Positions 7,951 to 16,168 are shown, numbered from the stretch's first letter. The stretch: 64,000 nt of DNA from Cellulomonas fimi ATCC 484 (GCF_000212695.1 NC_015514.1:4092001-4156000), one strand, 5' to 3'. Program-made: numbers and translations. The notes: generated from the letters alone by a model not told the origin.

Positions 7951-9342
7951 ATGAATGACGACTCCGGCGTAGACCTGGCCGTCGTCGGGTCGGGGGGCGC
8001 GGCGATGGCCGCGGCCATTACCGCACGGCAGGCGGGGCGCAGTGTCGTGCTGGTCGAGCGGGGCGTTCTGGGTGGGACGTGCGTGAACATCGGCTGCGTC
8101 CCGTCCAAGACGCTCCTCGCGGCGGCCGGCGCCCGACATGCGGCGCTGAACAATCCGTTCGACGGAGTTCCTACCTCGGCCGGCGCGGTGGACCTGGGCG
8201 CGTTGGTGCGCCAGAAGGACGAGCTGATCGAACGCCTGCGAGGGGCGAAGTACGCCGAGGTCGCGGCGGCCTACGGGTTCGAGGTGATCTCGGGGCAGGC
8301 GAGCTTCATCGACCGGGACACGCTCGCCGTCGACGGGCAGGCCATGCGCGCCCGGGCGTACGTCGTGGCGACCGGCTCCGAACCGGTGGTTCCCGCGCTG
8401 CCGGGTCTGGATTCGGTGGACTGGTTGACGTCGACGACAGCCATGGAGCTCGACGAGGTACCTGAGTCGCTGGTGGTGGTCGGCGGTGGCTACGTCGGCC
8501 TGGAGCAGGCGCAGCTCTTCGCCCACCTCGGAGCCAGGGTCTCCCTGGTCGGGCGCGTGGCACCCCGCGCCGAGCCGGAGCTGGCCGAGGGGCTGCGCGG
8601 GGTGTTCTCCGACGACGGCATCGTCATGCTCGAAGAGCACGCCGTCTCTGTCGCGGTGGAAGGGGATCAGGTTGTGGTGCGGGCGGCTTCGGGTGCGGCG
8701 GCCCGCGGCGCGCGGCTTCTGGTCGCCGTGGGCCGGTCGGCCAGGACCGACGGGCTGGAGCTCGCGGCCGCGGGCATCGACCTCGACGAGCGAGGTTTCA
8801 TCCGCACCGATGCGCTCCAGCGCACGACCAACCCCCGCGTCTACGCCGCAGGTGACGTGTCCGGTGCCCCGCAGTACGTCTACGTCGCCGCCGCAACCGG
8901 CCGGGCCGCCGCGCGCAACGCACTCGCCGGCCCCGCAGGCCCGCCCGACGCGCAGGTCGACTACAACGGCCTGCCCGCCGTGGTCTTCACCAGCCCTCAG
9001 CTCGCCTCGGCCGGGATGACCGAGGAAGAAGCGCTCGAGCAGGGCTACGCCTGCGCGTGCCGGGTGCTGGACCTCTCCGACGTTCCGCGGGCCCTGGTCA
9101 ACCGCGACACCCGAGGGGTGGTCAAGGTAGTCGCCGACGCCACCACGGGTCGCGCCCTAGGTGTGCACGCCCTAGCCGACGGCGCAGGAGAGATCATGCT
9201 CGCCGCCACCTACGCCATCCGGGCCGGCATGAGCGTCGACGACGTCGCCGACACCTGGGCGCCCTACCTGACGATGGCCGAGAGCCTGCGCATCGCCGCC
9301 GGACTGTTCCGCAACGAGATGCCGACCTCCTGCTGCGCTTGA
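7951..9342 (+). CDS. merA: Mercuric reductase
   Basis: 463 residues from the ATG at 7951, preceded by gaggagag at a spacing of 7-8 bases. It is a pyridine nucleotide-disulfide oxidoreductase. The FAD P-loop is AVVGSGGAAMAA, the redox-active disulfide is in GGTCVNIGCVPSK (C44/C49), the NADPH fold is VVVGGGYVGLEQAQLF, and the second FAD motif is PRVYAAGDVS. The protein ends TSCCA; the vicinal Cys461-Cys462 pair is diagnostic of MerA and delivers Hg(II) from the partner subunit to the active site. It reduces Hg(II) to volatile Hg(0) with NADPH in the cytoplasm. The N-terminal heavy-metal-associated domain of longer MerA proteins is absent. No merT, merP or merB is present nearby. Confidence 0.93.
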   Translation: MNDDSGVDLAVVGSGGAAMAAAITARQAGRSVVLVERGVLGGTCVNIGCVPSKTLLAAAGARHAALNNPFDGVPTSAGAVDLGALVRQKDELIERLRGAKYAEVAAAYGFEVISGQASFIDRDTLAVDGQAMRARAYVVATGSEPVVPALPGLDSVDWLTSTTAMELDEVPESLVVVGGGYVGLEQAQLFAHLGARVSLVGRVAPRAEPELAEGLRGVFSDDGIVMLEEHAVSVAVEGDQVVVRAASGAAARGARLLVAVGRSARTDGLELAAAGIDLDERGFIRTDALQRTTNPRVYAAGDVSGAPQYVYVAAATGRAAARNALAGPAGPPDAQVDYNGLPAVVFTSPQLASAGMTEEEALEQGYACACRVLDLSDVPRALVNRDTRGVVKVVADATTGRALGVHALADGAGEIMLAATYAIRAGMSVDDVADTWAPYLTMAESLRIAAGLFRNEMPTSCCA

Positions 9343-9388
9343 CCCGCCAACCATCGACGCCGTCGTCGCCGATGAGCCACCCTGGGCC

Positions 9389-9568
9389 ATGACATCCCCA
9401 GCAAACCAACCTCCCGCCGCTAGCAGGACCTGCGGCTGTTGCGGCCGGGTGCGGCCACACGCCGCCGAGCTCGGCAGCACACCCGGGGTGTACATCTGCG
9501 CCGGCTGCGCGCTCTGGGCCGCACGCCGCTCACTCGCGAGCCGTTTCACGGGCCGCTCGAGCGGCTGA
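9389..9568 (+). CDS. Small ClpX-type C4 zinc-finger protein
   Basis: A 59-residue ORF from the ATG at 9389, 46 bases after merA on the same strand. Its core TCGCCGRVRPHAAELG then STPGVYICAGCALW closely mimics the N-terminal zinc-binding domain of ClpX: CxxC, a spacer of about 19 residues, VYIC, then CxxC. There is no AAA+ domain. Similar stand-alone fingers occur as small accessory proteins in actinobacteria. In ClpX this domain dimerises and binds adaptors and substrates. Here it could act as an adaptor or a metal-binding companion of MerA, which is speculation. No strong ribosome site is visible, so coupling to merA is possible. Confidence 0.6.
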   Translation: MTSPANQPPAASRTCGCCGRVRPHAAELGSTPGVYICAGCALWAARRSLASRFTGRSSG

Positions 9569-9658
9569 GATCGCGAGCCAGGCGCGCAGGTCTACGGGAG
9601 CACGCTCGACCCCCGGCCCGCGTTCCACTCCCGCTCGCTGGCGAGCGATGTCTGCTGG

Positions 9659-10249
9659 TCAAACGCTGTTCGTGGGATCACCGGCGCGCTGGATGGCGCG
9701 GTAGACGGTCGCGCGCGACACACCGAACAGCTCGGCAATCTCGGCCGAGGTGTGGCGGCCGCCGCGGTGCAGGTCGACCAAGTGGCGCTCCTGAGCGCCG
9801 GAGAGCTTCGGGGCACGCCCACGCAGCCGCCCCTTGGTGCGGGCAACAGCCATACCCTCCCGGGTGCGGCTGCGGATTAGGTCCCCTTCGAACTCGGCGA
9901 CCATCGCCAGCACGTTGAGCAGCAACCGCCCGACGGGGTCGGCCGGGTCATGGACGCTGGCGCCGATCTGCAGGCGGACACCGGCGCCGGTCAACTCATC
10001 GACGATGTCGCGCGCGTCTCGGATGGAGCGGGCGAGACGGTCCAGCTTGGTCACGACGAGGGTGTCCCCGGCGCGGGTCGCAGCGATCGCTTCGCGGAGT
10101 CCGGGCCGAGCCCGGTTGGTACCGGTCATGCCCTGGTCGACGTAGACCCGGCTCGGCTCGACGCCCAGCGCTCGGAGCGCGAGCTGCTGGGCGGTCAGGT
10201 CCTGCCCTGCGGTCGAGCAGCGGGCGTAGCCGACGAGGATGGCGGTCAT
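9659..10249 (-). CDS. Serine site-specific recombinase (resolvase/invertase family)
   Basis: 196 residues from the ATG at 10249. The catalytic region LVGYARCSTAGQDLTAQ carries the nucleophilic serine at about position 12. VTKLDRLARSIRD contains conserved arginine-helix residues, and MVAEFEGDLIRSRTREGM begins the long dimerisation helix. The C-terminal Hin-type helix-turn-helix is HTSAEIAELFGVSRATVYR. Its length and layout match Tn3-type resolvases. It lies between merA and the IS30 transposase and is transcribed leftward. It may resolve cointegrates of the element. The short dyad upstream at 10265-10280 (TTGAG..CTCAA) could belong to a res site or to an IS end. Confidence 0.9.
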   Translation of the reverse strand: MTAILVGYARCSTAGQDLTAQQLALRALGVEPSRVYVDQGMTGTNRARPGLREAIAATRAGDTLVVTKLDRLARSIRDARDIVDELTGAGVRLQIGASVHDPADPVGRLLLNVLAMVAEFEGDLIRSRTREGMAVARTKGRLRGRAPKLSGAQERHLVDLHRGGRHTSAEIAELFGVSRATVYRAIQRAGDPTNSV

Positions 10250-10301
10250 GCGTGCAGTGTCGCAGTTGAGCGACCTCAACCGGGCACATTCGCGGGCGGG
10301 T

Positions 10302-11531
10302 CTAATGAGACGCTGCCACGTGCTCAGCGGATGAAGGTGGGTGGATCGCGGAGTGCGTCTCGCTGGTCGATCCCTCACTGAGACGGTCAGCGAGGTAGCG
10401 ATCCCTGATGAGGCGCTGGTAGCGGTCGGTCGCGCTGTCCCAGCCCAGGACGCGACGCGGCCGGTCGTTGATGCGCATCGCGATGGCGTCGAGGTCGTGC
10501 TGGGTCAGGGACCGCAGGTCCGCGCTCTTGCCCAGGTACTGCCGCAGCAGCCGGTTGGTGTTCTCGTTGGTGCCGCGCTGCCACGGGCTGCGCGGGTCGC
10601 AGAAGTACACAGCCGCCCCAGAGGCGGCCGTCAGCTCCTGGTGCTCGGCCATCTCTCGGCCGCGGTCCCAGGTCAGCGACAGCCGCATCCAGGCCGGGAT
10701 CTGCGCGAGCTCGGAGGTGAGCTGCTCTCGGACGTGCTCTGACCGGTACCCCTCGGGTAGTCGCACCAGTCGCAGGTAGCGGGTCTGGCGCTCGACCAGG
10801 GTCGCGACCGCGCTCGGCCGGCGGCCCATCACCAGGTCTCCTTCCCAGTGCCCGGCCACGGCTCGCGTGGCGACGTCGTCGGGGCGGGCATGGATCGACG
10901 TCATGTTCCGCAGGCGCCCGCGCCCGTCGGGGCGGCGCGCCGACCGCGGCTGGCGCATCGGCCGGCCCGTGCGTAGATGCCTGTGCGGCCGGTCGCCGAG
11001 CTCCCGGCGAGCCGCGGTGTAGAGCGTCCGGTAGATCGTCTCGTGGCTGACCCGCTGTGCCGGGTCCGGGCGTGAGCGGGCCAACCAGGCCGCGATCTGC
11101 TGCGGGGACCAGTCGAGCTCAAGCCGAGCTCGAACCGCCTGCGCGAGCTCAGGGTCCAGCGCGAGCTTCGTCGTCTGCGGTCGCCGACCCCGCACGAGCG
11201 CGGCGGTCTCCGCATCGACAGCGCGGTAGGCGGCTCGCCCGCCGTTCCGAGTGACCTCGCGGGAGATGGTCGAGGCGGATCGGCCGAGATCCGCCGCGAT
11301 CTCGCGACACGACCGGCCCGCCGCGAGCCCACGCGAGATCGCTTCACGGTCCTGCGCGCTCAACCGCAGCGGAGCCCGCCGGCGGGGCGCTGGACGGATG
11401 CCGCCGTGAGCCACCAGCACTCGACGGACTGTCTCTCGGGGTGCGCCGGTCGCCCGCACGATCGAACGCAGCGACTCCCCGGCGCGCCATCCCGCCCACA
11501 CCCGATCCTCGACCGACTCCACCAGCGCCAC
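10302..11531 (-). CDS. IS30-family transposase
   Basis: 409 residues from a GTG at 11531. Helix-turn-helix regions are seen at about 20-40 and 75-97 (CREIAADLGRSASTISREV). The DDE catalytic triad reads D232 in GHWEGDLVMG, D289 in LTWDRG and E323 in GTNENTNRLLRQYL, all hallmark IS30 motifs. The frame is complete and uninterrupted, so it could be active. It binds the terminal repeats and inserts DNA by a copy-out/paste-in type reaction known for this family. The start is 30 bases from the right terminal repeat, so its promoter must lie in or near that repeat. Confidence 0.93.
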   Translation of the reverse strand: MALVESVEDRVWAGWRAGESLRSIVRATGAPRETVRRVLVAHGGIRPAPRRRAPLRLSAQDREAISRGLAAGRSCREIAADLGRSASTISREVTRNGGRAAYRAVDAETAALVRGRRPQTTKLALDPELAQAVRARLELDWSPQQIAAWLARSRPDPAQRVSHETIYRTLYTAARRELGDRPHRHLRTGRPMRQPRSARRPDGRGRLRNMTSIHARPDDVATRAVAGHWEGDLVMGRRPSAVATLVERQTRYLRLVRLPEGYRSEHVREQLTSELAQIPAWMRLSLTWDRGREMAEHQELTAASGAAVYFCDPRSPWQRGTNENTNRLLRQYLGKSADLRSLTQHDLDAIAMRINDRPRRVLGWDSATDRYQRLIRDRYLADRLSEGSTSETHSAIHPPSSAEHVAASH

Positions 11532-11560
11532 CGCTCAACCTCCCGCACGAATCCTTCCGT

Positions 11561-11588
11561 GTGGTGCGTTGACGGGTTGAGACCGCCA
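11561..11588 (-). repeat. Right 28-bp terminal inverted repeat
   Basis: An exact inverted copy of 7404-7431, with its outer end at 11588. It lies just upstream of the IS30 transposase gene. The SLATT-like gene ends 54 bases outside it. Confidence 0.85.
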
Positions 11589-11641
11589 CCGTTTGCGGTT
11601 GCGCAGCCGACTCGGCCGGCGGCTGCCCCAGTTCGAAGCTG

Positions 11642-12463
11642 CTACGGCCGTGGCGTCGGCACCGATCGCGTGTCCGGCTCGTCCCGTACCGAAGCGTCGT
11701 CGGCGTCGCGCGCCTCCGGCCAGACGACGTTGCTGATGTTGCCCTGCTCGTCGAGGCGCACTGTCGGCGGCGAAGATAGCCGACGTTCTCGGGCTGCCAA
11801 GACGACTGCCGCCCGGCGACTCCACTCCTCGTGAGCTGTGAGGCGGCCGTAACTCCACCGTGTCCAGTCCTGCCGCACGGCCGGGTCCCCGCTCAGGCGC
11901 TCCGTGCGCGGCGGCGATGCATCTGCGATGGCCTCGCGACGTGCCTCAGCTGCCAGGAGAGCGTGCACAAACTCCTCGAGCTGCTCCGAAGGAATCGCTT
12001 CGTCCTCGGCCAGCGCCGCCTGTCGCATCTCGACCCACGCTCGAAGGTCGTTGAAGCGGATCTGCATGCGACGGTAGTCCTTTGCCGCGCGGCGGTGGGC
12101 TTCGGTGTTGCGAGCCGGGTCGAGAGCAACGTTGGCGGCCGCCGACACCGCAGTCACGACCGCCAGCGCCTGGGTCCAGCCATCGGACCAGGTGACCGTG
12201 CTCAGGGCCGACAGGCCTGCGGCGACTGCCGTAGCGAGTCGCAGAGTCGTGCCACCTGCGGACCACCACCAAGTCCGCGAGGAGTTCCACGTCGCCTCTA
12301 CGTAGCAGTCCCACGCCCCAGTCGCGGCTCGACTCCTGACCTCCTCAGCACTGGTGGGAACGATCGGCTGATCGCGCTCAGGTGGAGCACTGGAAGAGTG
12401 CGGCGGCATCGTCGGCATGCCTGGCGACGCAGCGGCCTGACCGGAGCCGAGCAGGGTACTCAT
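11642..12463 (-). CDS. SLATT-like two-transmembrane protein
   Basis: 273 residues from the ATG at 12463, with a strong ribosome site (ggggagg, about 9 bases upstream). A disordered N-terminus of about 45 residues precedes a conserved core: an aromatic-rich helix (YVEATWNSSRTWWWSAGG), two hydrophobic helices at about 71-90 and 95-112, then a polar junction (ALDPARNTEAHRRAAKDYRR) and a helical tail. This is the layout of SLATT domains, two-helix membrane effectors often found with SMODS nucleotidyltransferases or SLOG sensors in antiviral defence. No partner gene is beside it. The gene ends next to the mobile element and might be a remnant of a larger locus. The family call was made by eye. Confidence 0.6.
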   Translation of the reverse strand: MSTLLGSGQAAASPGMPTMPPHSSSAPPERDQPIVPTSAEEVRSRAATGAWDCYVEATWNSSRTWWWSAGGTTLRLATAVAAGLSALSTVTWSDGWTQALAVVTAVSAAANVALDPARNTEAHRRAAKDYRRMQIRFNDLRAWVEMRQAALAEDEAIPSEQLEEFVHALLAAEARREAIADASPPRTERLSGDPAVRQDWTRWSYGRLTAHEEWSRRAAVVLAARERRLSSPPTVRLDEQGNISNVVWPEARDADDASVRDEPDTRSVPTPRP

Positions 12464-13021
12464 GCGAACCACCTCCCCGTGTGCAGAGCGCCGGGCCGGC
12501 CGTGCAACGCCTGCGCATCCCAACAGGGATGAGTAGCGCCTGCCTCGTTGTGATACCTCTCCCAGCGATGCCACGGAGCCACCTCGCGACGGGGAGGGCG
12601 GCACCGATGCGCGCACGGCGCCTGAACAGATCTCCGTCGATGGGGCGTCGATCGCGAGAAAGCTCGACGAGCTGCGAGCGGTCCCGGGAGGCCCACCTGA
12701 GCCTCGACCGCAGAGCGCCCGCCCGTCGTCAGACCGACGATCGGACACGCCTTCGACTCACGACGGGCGCGTCACTCGACCGGGTGCTTTGCGCGATGCG
12801 GCGCACGACGCTCCCGCGGGTGCGCGCCGTGATGAGCATCTGACCGACTGTGCTCGGGGTGCCGCCGGCCCGCTGCTCGAACGACGTCAAGGATGCGCAT
12901 CGGCTCCCGGCCGGCGCATTCGCGATCGCCTGATCCGGGCAGGCTCGACGTGGAGGCATGCGACGGTGACGATCGTGGGCACGCCTGACCGTGAGGAGGC
13001 ACCCTCGCGGCGGGTCCGCGG
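12464..13021. other. 558-bp gap with no recognisable gene
   Basis: Several open frames exist on both strands, but they are arginine-rich, lack convincing starts and ribosome sites, and show no domain. One plus frame reads plausibly for about 70 codons (GASIARKLDELRAVPGG) but has no ATG or GTG start. I see no intact gene, repeat or RNA. Confidence 0.4.
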
Positions 13022-13987
13022 TCAGTTCGCCTCGCAGCGGCCCTCGCGCCAGTAGCCCATGAACGCGACGGCCTTGCGGTCCACGCCGCACTCGGCGACG
13101 AGGTGGCGGCGCAGCGTCTTGATGACGGCGGCCTCGCCCGCGAGCCAGGCGTACAGGTGAGCCTCCTCGGCGAGGGGGGCGCCGGTCGCCCAGTCGACGG
13201 GCACCTCCCACAGGATGCCCTCGTCGACGTCGACGTCCTCGAGGACCACGTCGGGGGCGGGAGCCTGGCCGGGCAGCATGCGGGCGGCGGCGGCCTGGAC
13301 GGCCGGGACGAGGAGCGAGCCGTGCGGGTTCTCCCCGCGGCCGTACCAGCGGACGGTGACGCCCGCGGGGGCGGTCAGGTCGAGGCGGTCCTCCGGGTGA
13401 GGCATCTCGATGATGGCCTCGCCACGCGCGTCGGCGGGCAGGCGCTCGAGGATGCCGGCGATGGCGGGCAGCGCGGTCTCGTCGCCGGCGATGAGGAGGC
13501 GGTCGGTGCGGGCCGGGGGCACGAAGTCGACGCCGCCGTGCGGGCCGACGGCGTCGGCGTTGGGGCCGAGGATGACGAGCTCGTCGCCGGGGGCGGCGCT
13601 GCCGGCCCAGCGGGAAGCGGGTCCGAGGTCGCCGTGCAGGACGACGTCGACGTCGAGCTCGCGGCGGTGCTGGCGGACGGCACGCGCGGTGTAGGTGCGG
13701 ACGGTGTGGCGACGCTCGTCGGGCAGGGCGCGCCAGCGGCCGTACCAGTCGGCGGAGCCGTCGAGGGAGAGCAGCTCGTCGTAGCCGGCGTCACGCAGCG
13801 GCAGGAAGAACTTGATGCGCTGGTCGAACCCGTTGTCCGCGAAGCGGTCCAGGTCGTCGCCGGTGAAGGTCAGGCGCAGGACGCTCGGGCACAGGCGCTG
13901 CACGTCCGCGACCTGCACGGCGAACATGCGGAACGGCAGGGCCTCGGTGGCGGTCGCGAGCGCGTCCGTCGTCGTGGTCGTCGTCAC
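13022..13987 (-). CDS. Siderophore-interacting protein (FAD/NAD(P)H ferric-siderophore reductase)
   Basis: 321 residues. The N-terminal FAD domain ([17 protein letters not shown], then the R-x-Y-T motif in [13 protein letters not shown]) is followed by [21 protein letters not shown]. The SIP C-terminal domain has [14 protein letters not shown] and [19 protein letters not shown]. The protein reduces the Fe(III) of imported siderophores so that iron is released in the cytoplasm. It is the last gene of the iron-uptake block but has its own iron box. The GTG start at 13987 sits 7 bases after a TAGGCT -10 (13995-14000, minus strand), so the transcript is probably leaderless. Confidence 0.92.
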   Translation of the reverse strand: MTTTTTTDALATATEALPFRMFAVQVADVQRLCPSVLRLTFTGDDLDRFADNGFDQRIKFFLPLRDAGYDELLSLDGSADWYGRWRALPDERRHTVRTYTARAVRQHRRELDVDVVLHGDLGPASRWAGSAAPGDELVILGPNADAVGPHGGVDFVPPARTDRLLIAGDETALPAIAGILERLPADARGEAIIEMPHPEDRLDLTAPAGVTVRWYGRGENPHGSLLVPAVQAAAARMLPGQAPAPDVVLEDVDVDEGILWEVPVDWATGAPLAEEAHLYAWLAGEAAVIKTLRRHLVAECGVDRKAVAFMGYWREGRCEAN

Positions 13988-14004
13988 GTGCGTCAGCCTA
14001 CGGG

Positions 14005-14023
14005 AAGGTGAGGCTTGCCTAAA
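14005..14023 (-). promoter_or_regulatory. IdeR/DtxR-type iron box upstream of the siderophore reductase gene
   Basis: On the minus strand the site reads TTTAGGCAAGCCTCACCTT. It matches the DtxR/IdeR consensus (TTAGGTTAGGCTAACCTAA) at about 14 of 18 aligned positions. It lies at the -35 region of the proposed leaderless promoter, where an iron-loaded repressor would block transcription. Confidence 0.7.
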
Positions 14024-14041
14024 CCCCTGTCCACGTCACAC

Positions 14042-16168
14042 TCACGCGGAGCGGCGCGTGCGCCACAGGAGCCAGACGAAGTACGGCGCGCCGATGAGCG
14101 CCGTGACGAGGCCCGCGGGGATCTGCGCGGGCGCGATGACGGTCCGCCCGACGGTGTCCGCGAGGCTCAGGACGACGGCTCCGAGCAGCGCGGCGACGGG
14201 CACGACGCGGGCGTGCGACGAGCCGACGAGCGCGCGGGCGAGGTGCGGCGCGACGAGGCCGACGAAGCCGACGACGCCGACGGCCGACACGGCCGACGCG
14301 GTGAGCAGGGCGGTGACGACGAGCAGCCCGAACCGCGTGCGCTCCAGCGCGACGCCCAGCACGCGCGGCACGTCGTCGTCGAGCGCGAGCACGTCGAGGT
14401 CGCGACGCCACCGCAGCAGCAGCGGCACGAGGACGACGAGCGCGATGCCGACCGGCCAGACCTGCGCGGCCGTGCGCCCGTACGTCGAGCCGGACAGGAA
14501 CGTGAGCGCCATGGTCGTGTTCCACGGGCTGGTGAGCACGACGAGCAGCGTGATGACGGACGTCGCCGCCGCGGACACCCCGATGCCGACGAGCACCAGC
14601 CGGTCGGAGCTGAGCCCGCGCCGCGACGAGAGGCCGTAGACGAGCGAGAACGTGAGCACCGCGCCGAGCACGGCACCGACGGACACCGTCCACACCGACG
14701 CGCCCGGCACGAGCGCCGTCGCGACGACTGCACCCACCCCGGCCCCGCCGGTGATGCCGAGGAGCCCCGGCTCGGCGAGCGGGTTGCGCGCCACGGCCTG
14801 CACCGACGTGCCGGCGAGCCCGAGCGCCGCCCCCGCGAGCAGGGCCGCGAGGACGCGCGGCACCCGCTGGTCCAGCACGAACGTGACCTGCCGGCCGCTC
14901 ACCCCGGAGAGCCAGTTGAGCACGTCGCCCGTGAGCAGCAGGCGGTCGCCCAGCAGCAGGCCGGCGACGAGCAGCGCGACGACGAGCGCCGTCAGCACGC
15001 CGAGCACGGTCGCGACGCGGGCGTGCGACGCGGTGCGGGCACCGACGGACGCGGTCACGCGCACCGGCCCCGAGGCGCGCAGGCGGCGCGCGAGCCACAC
15101 CATGAGCGCGGCCCCGAGCAGCGTCGTCACGACCCCGGTCGGCACCATGACGCCCGTGCGCGCGGGCACGGCGAGGCGGATCAGCACGTCCGCGGCCAGC
15201 ACGACGGCACAGCCGGCGAGCGCCGCGAACGGCAGCAGCAGCCGGTGCCGGTGCAGGCCCGGCACGCGGGACGCGACGAGGCGCGCGATCACCGGCGCGG
15301 ACAGGCCGACGAAGCCGACGGGCCCGGCGACGCTCACCGCGAGCGCGGCGAGCAGCACCGCGAGCAGCACGGCGACGAGCCGCGTGCGGCGCACGTCGAG
15401 CCCGAGCACGGACGCGGTGTCGTCGCCGAGCGCGAGCAGGTCCAGACGGCGGGCCCAGACGACCGCGACGACGATCGCGACGAGGACGACGGGTGCAGCC
15501 TGGGCCACCTTCTGCGACCCGGACTGCACGATCGTGCCCTCGCCCCACGCGAACATCCCCTGCGTCTCCTCCTCGAAGAGGATCATCAGCAGGTACGTCA
15601 CGGAGGACAGCGCGAGCATCGTCGCGGACCCGGCGAGGACGAGGCGCGACGGCCCGCTCGCGCCGCCGCGGGAGATCGCGAGCACGAACGACGCGGCCGC
15701 GAGCCCGCCGAGGAACGTCAGCGCGCCGTTCAGCGCGAACGGCAGCGACAGGCCGAGGACGCTCGCGACGACGACGGTCACGTAGGCGCCCGCGTTGACC
15801 GCGAGCGTGTCGGGGGAGGCCAGCGGGTTGCGCGCCACGGACTGCAGCACGCCCCCGGACACCCCGAGCGCGGCCCCGACGAGCAGGCCGGCGAGCACCC
15901 GCGGGGCACGCGACGCGACGAGCACCGCGAGGGCCTCGTCGTCGCCGGAGCCCGTCAGCAGGCGCAGCAGGTCGGCCACCCCCACGTCGGAGGTGCCCAG
16001 CGTGAGGTCGACCAGCGCCAGCACGGCGACCAGCACCGCACCGGCGACGAACACGCCCACCAGGAGCGCGCGCTGCGCGACCGAGCGGGGGGCGGCCGTG
16101 ACCGTCCCCCCGCCCGGCCGGGCGGGTGCGCCGGGGGCGTCGACCTGCTCGTCGAGACCGAGGCTCAC
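14042..16168 (-). CDS. Iron-siderophore ABC transporter permease, tandem FecCD fusion
   Basis: 708 residues, twice the usual FecCD length. The first half (about 30-350) and second half (about 370-708) each repeat the same landmarks: RAPRVLAGLLVGAALGVSGG and RVPRVLAALLAGAALGLAG; then ARNPLASPDTL and ARNPLAEPGLL; then GPVGFVGLSAPVIAR and GVVGFVGLVAPHLAR. Each half should have about 10 membrane helices, so one chain replaces the usual permease heterodimer, as in FhuB. It forms the channel for ferric siderophores. Its GTG start overlaps the stop of the binding-protein gene (GTGA at 16165-16168). Confidence 0.92.
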   Translation of the reverse strand: MSLGLDEQVDAPGAPARPGGGTVTAAPRSVAQRALLVGVFVAGAVLVAVLALVDLTLGTSDVGVADLLRLLTGSGDDEALAVLVASRAPRVLAGLLVGAALGVSGGVLQSVARNPLASPDTLAVNAGAYVTVVVASVLGLSLPFALNGALTFLGGLAAASFVLAISRGGASGPSRLVLAGSATMLALSSVTYLLMILFEEETQGMFAWGEGTIVQSGSQKVAQAAPVVLVAIVVAVVWARRLDLLALGDDTASVLGLDVRRTRLVAVLLAVLLAALAVSVAGPVGFVGLSAPVIARLVASRVPGLHRHRLLLPFAALAGCAVVLAADVLIRLAVPARTGVMVPTGVVTTLLGAALMVWLARRLRASGPVRVTASVGARTASHARVATVLGVLTALVVALLVAGLLLGDRLLLTGDVLNWLSGVSGRQVTFVLDQRVPRVLAALLAGAALGLAGTSVQAVARNPLAEPGLLGITGGAGVGAVVATALVPGASVWTVSVGAVLGAVLTFSLVYGLSSRRGLSSDRLVLVGIGVSAAATSVITLLVVLTSPWNTTMALTFLSGSTYGRTAAQVWPVGIALVVLVPLLLRWRRDLDVLALDDDVPRVLGVALERTRFGLLVVTALLTASAVSAVGVVGFVGLVAPHLARALVGSSHARVVPVAALLGAVVLSLADTVGRTVIAPAQIPAGLVTALIGAPYFVWLLWRTRRSA

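Larger units (their letters stand above)
7404..11588. mobile_element. Putative 4.2-kb IS30-type transposon carrying mercury genes
   Basis: A unit of 4185 bp lies between two copies of one 28-bp sequence in inverted orientation, 7404-7431 and 11561-11588, identical at every base. Inside are merR-like and merA genes, a ClpX-zinc-finger ORF, a serine resolvase and an IS30-family transposase whose start lies 30 bases inside the right repeat. IS30 transposases act on terminal repeats of about this length. An alternative is a 1.3-kb IS30 copy (about 10269-11588) plus the surviving end of a second copy at 7404. No clear target-site duplication flanks the ends (cga on the left, ccg on the right), which argues for age, rearrangement or one-ended movement. 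Confidence 0.6.
10269..11588 (-). mobile_element. IS30-family insertion sequence (inner unit)
   Basis: The right end is the 28-bp repeat at 11561-11588. A diverged partner at about 10269-10287 (agcgacctcaaccgggca) matches the repeat at roughly 14 of 19 positions. This gives an element of about 1.3 kb with one transposase gene, a normal IS30 size. The left boundary is tentative. Confidence 0.5.

Noticed and set aside
12772..13002. Small minus-strand ORF in the gap after the SLATT-like gene
   Set aside because: His/Arg-rich with no known domain and no ribosome site; probably chance.
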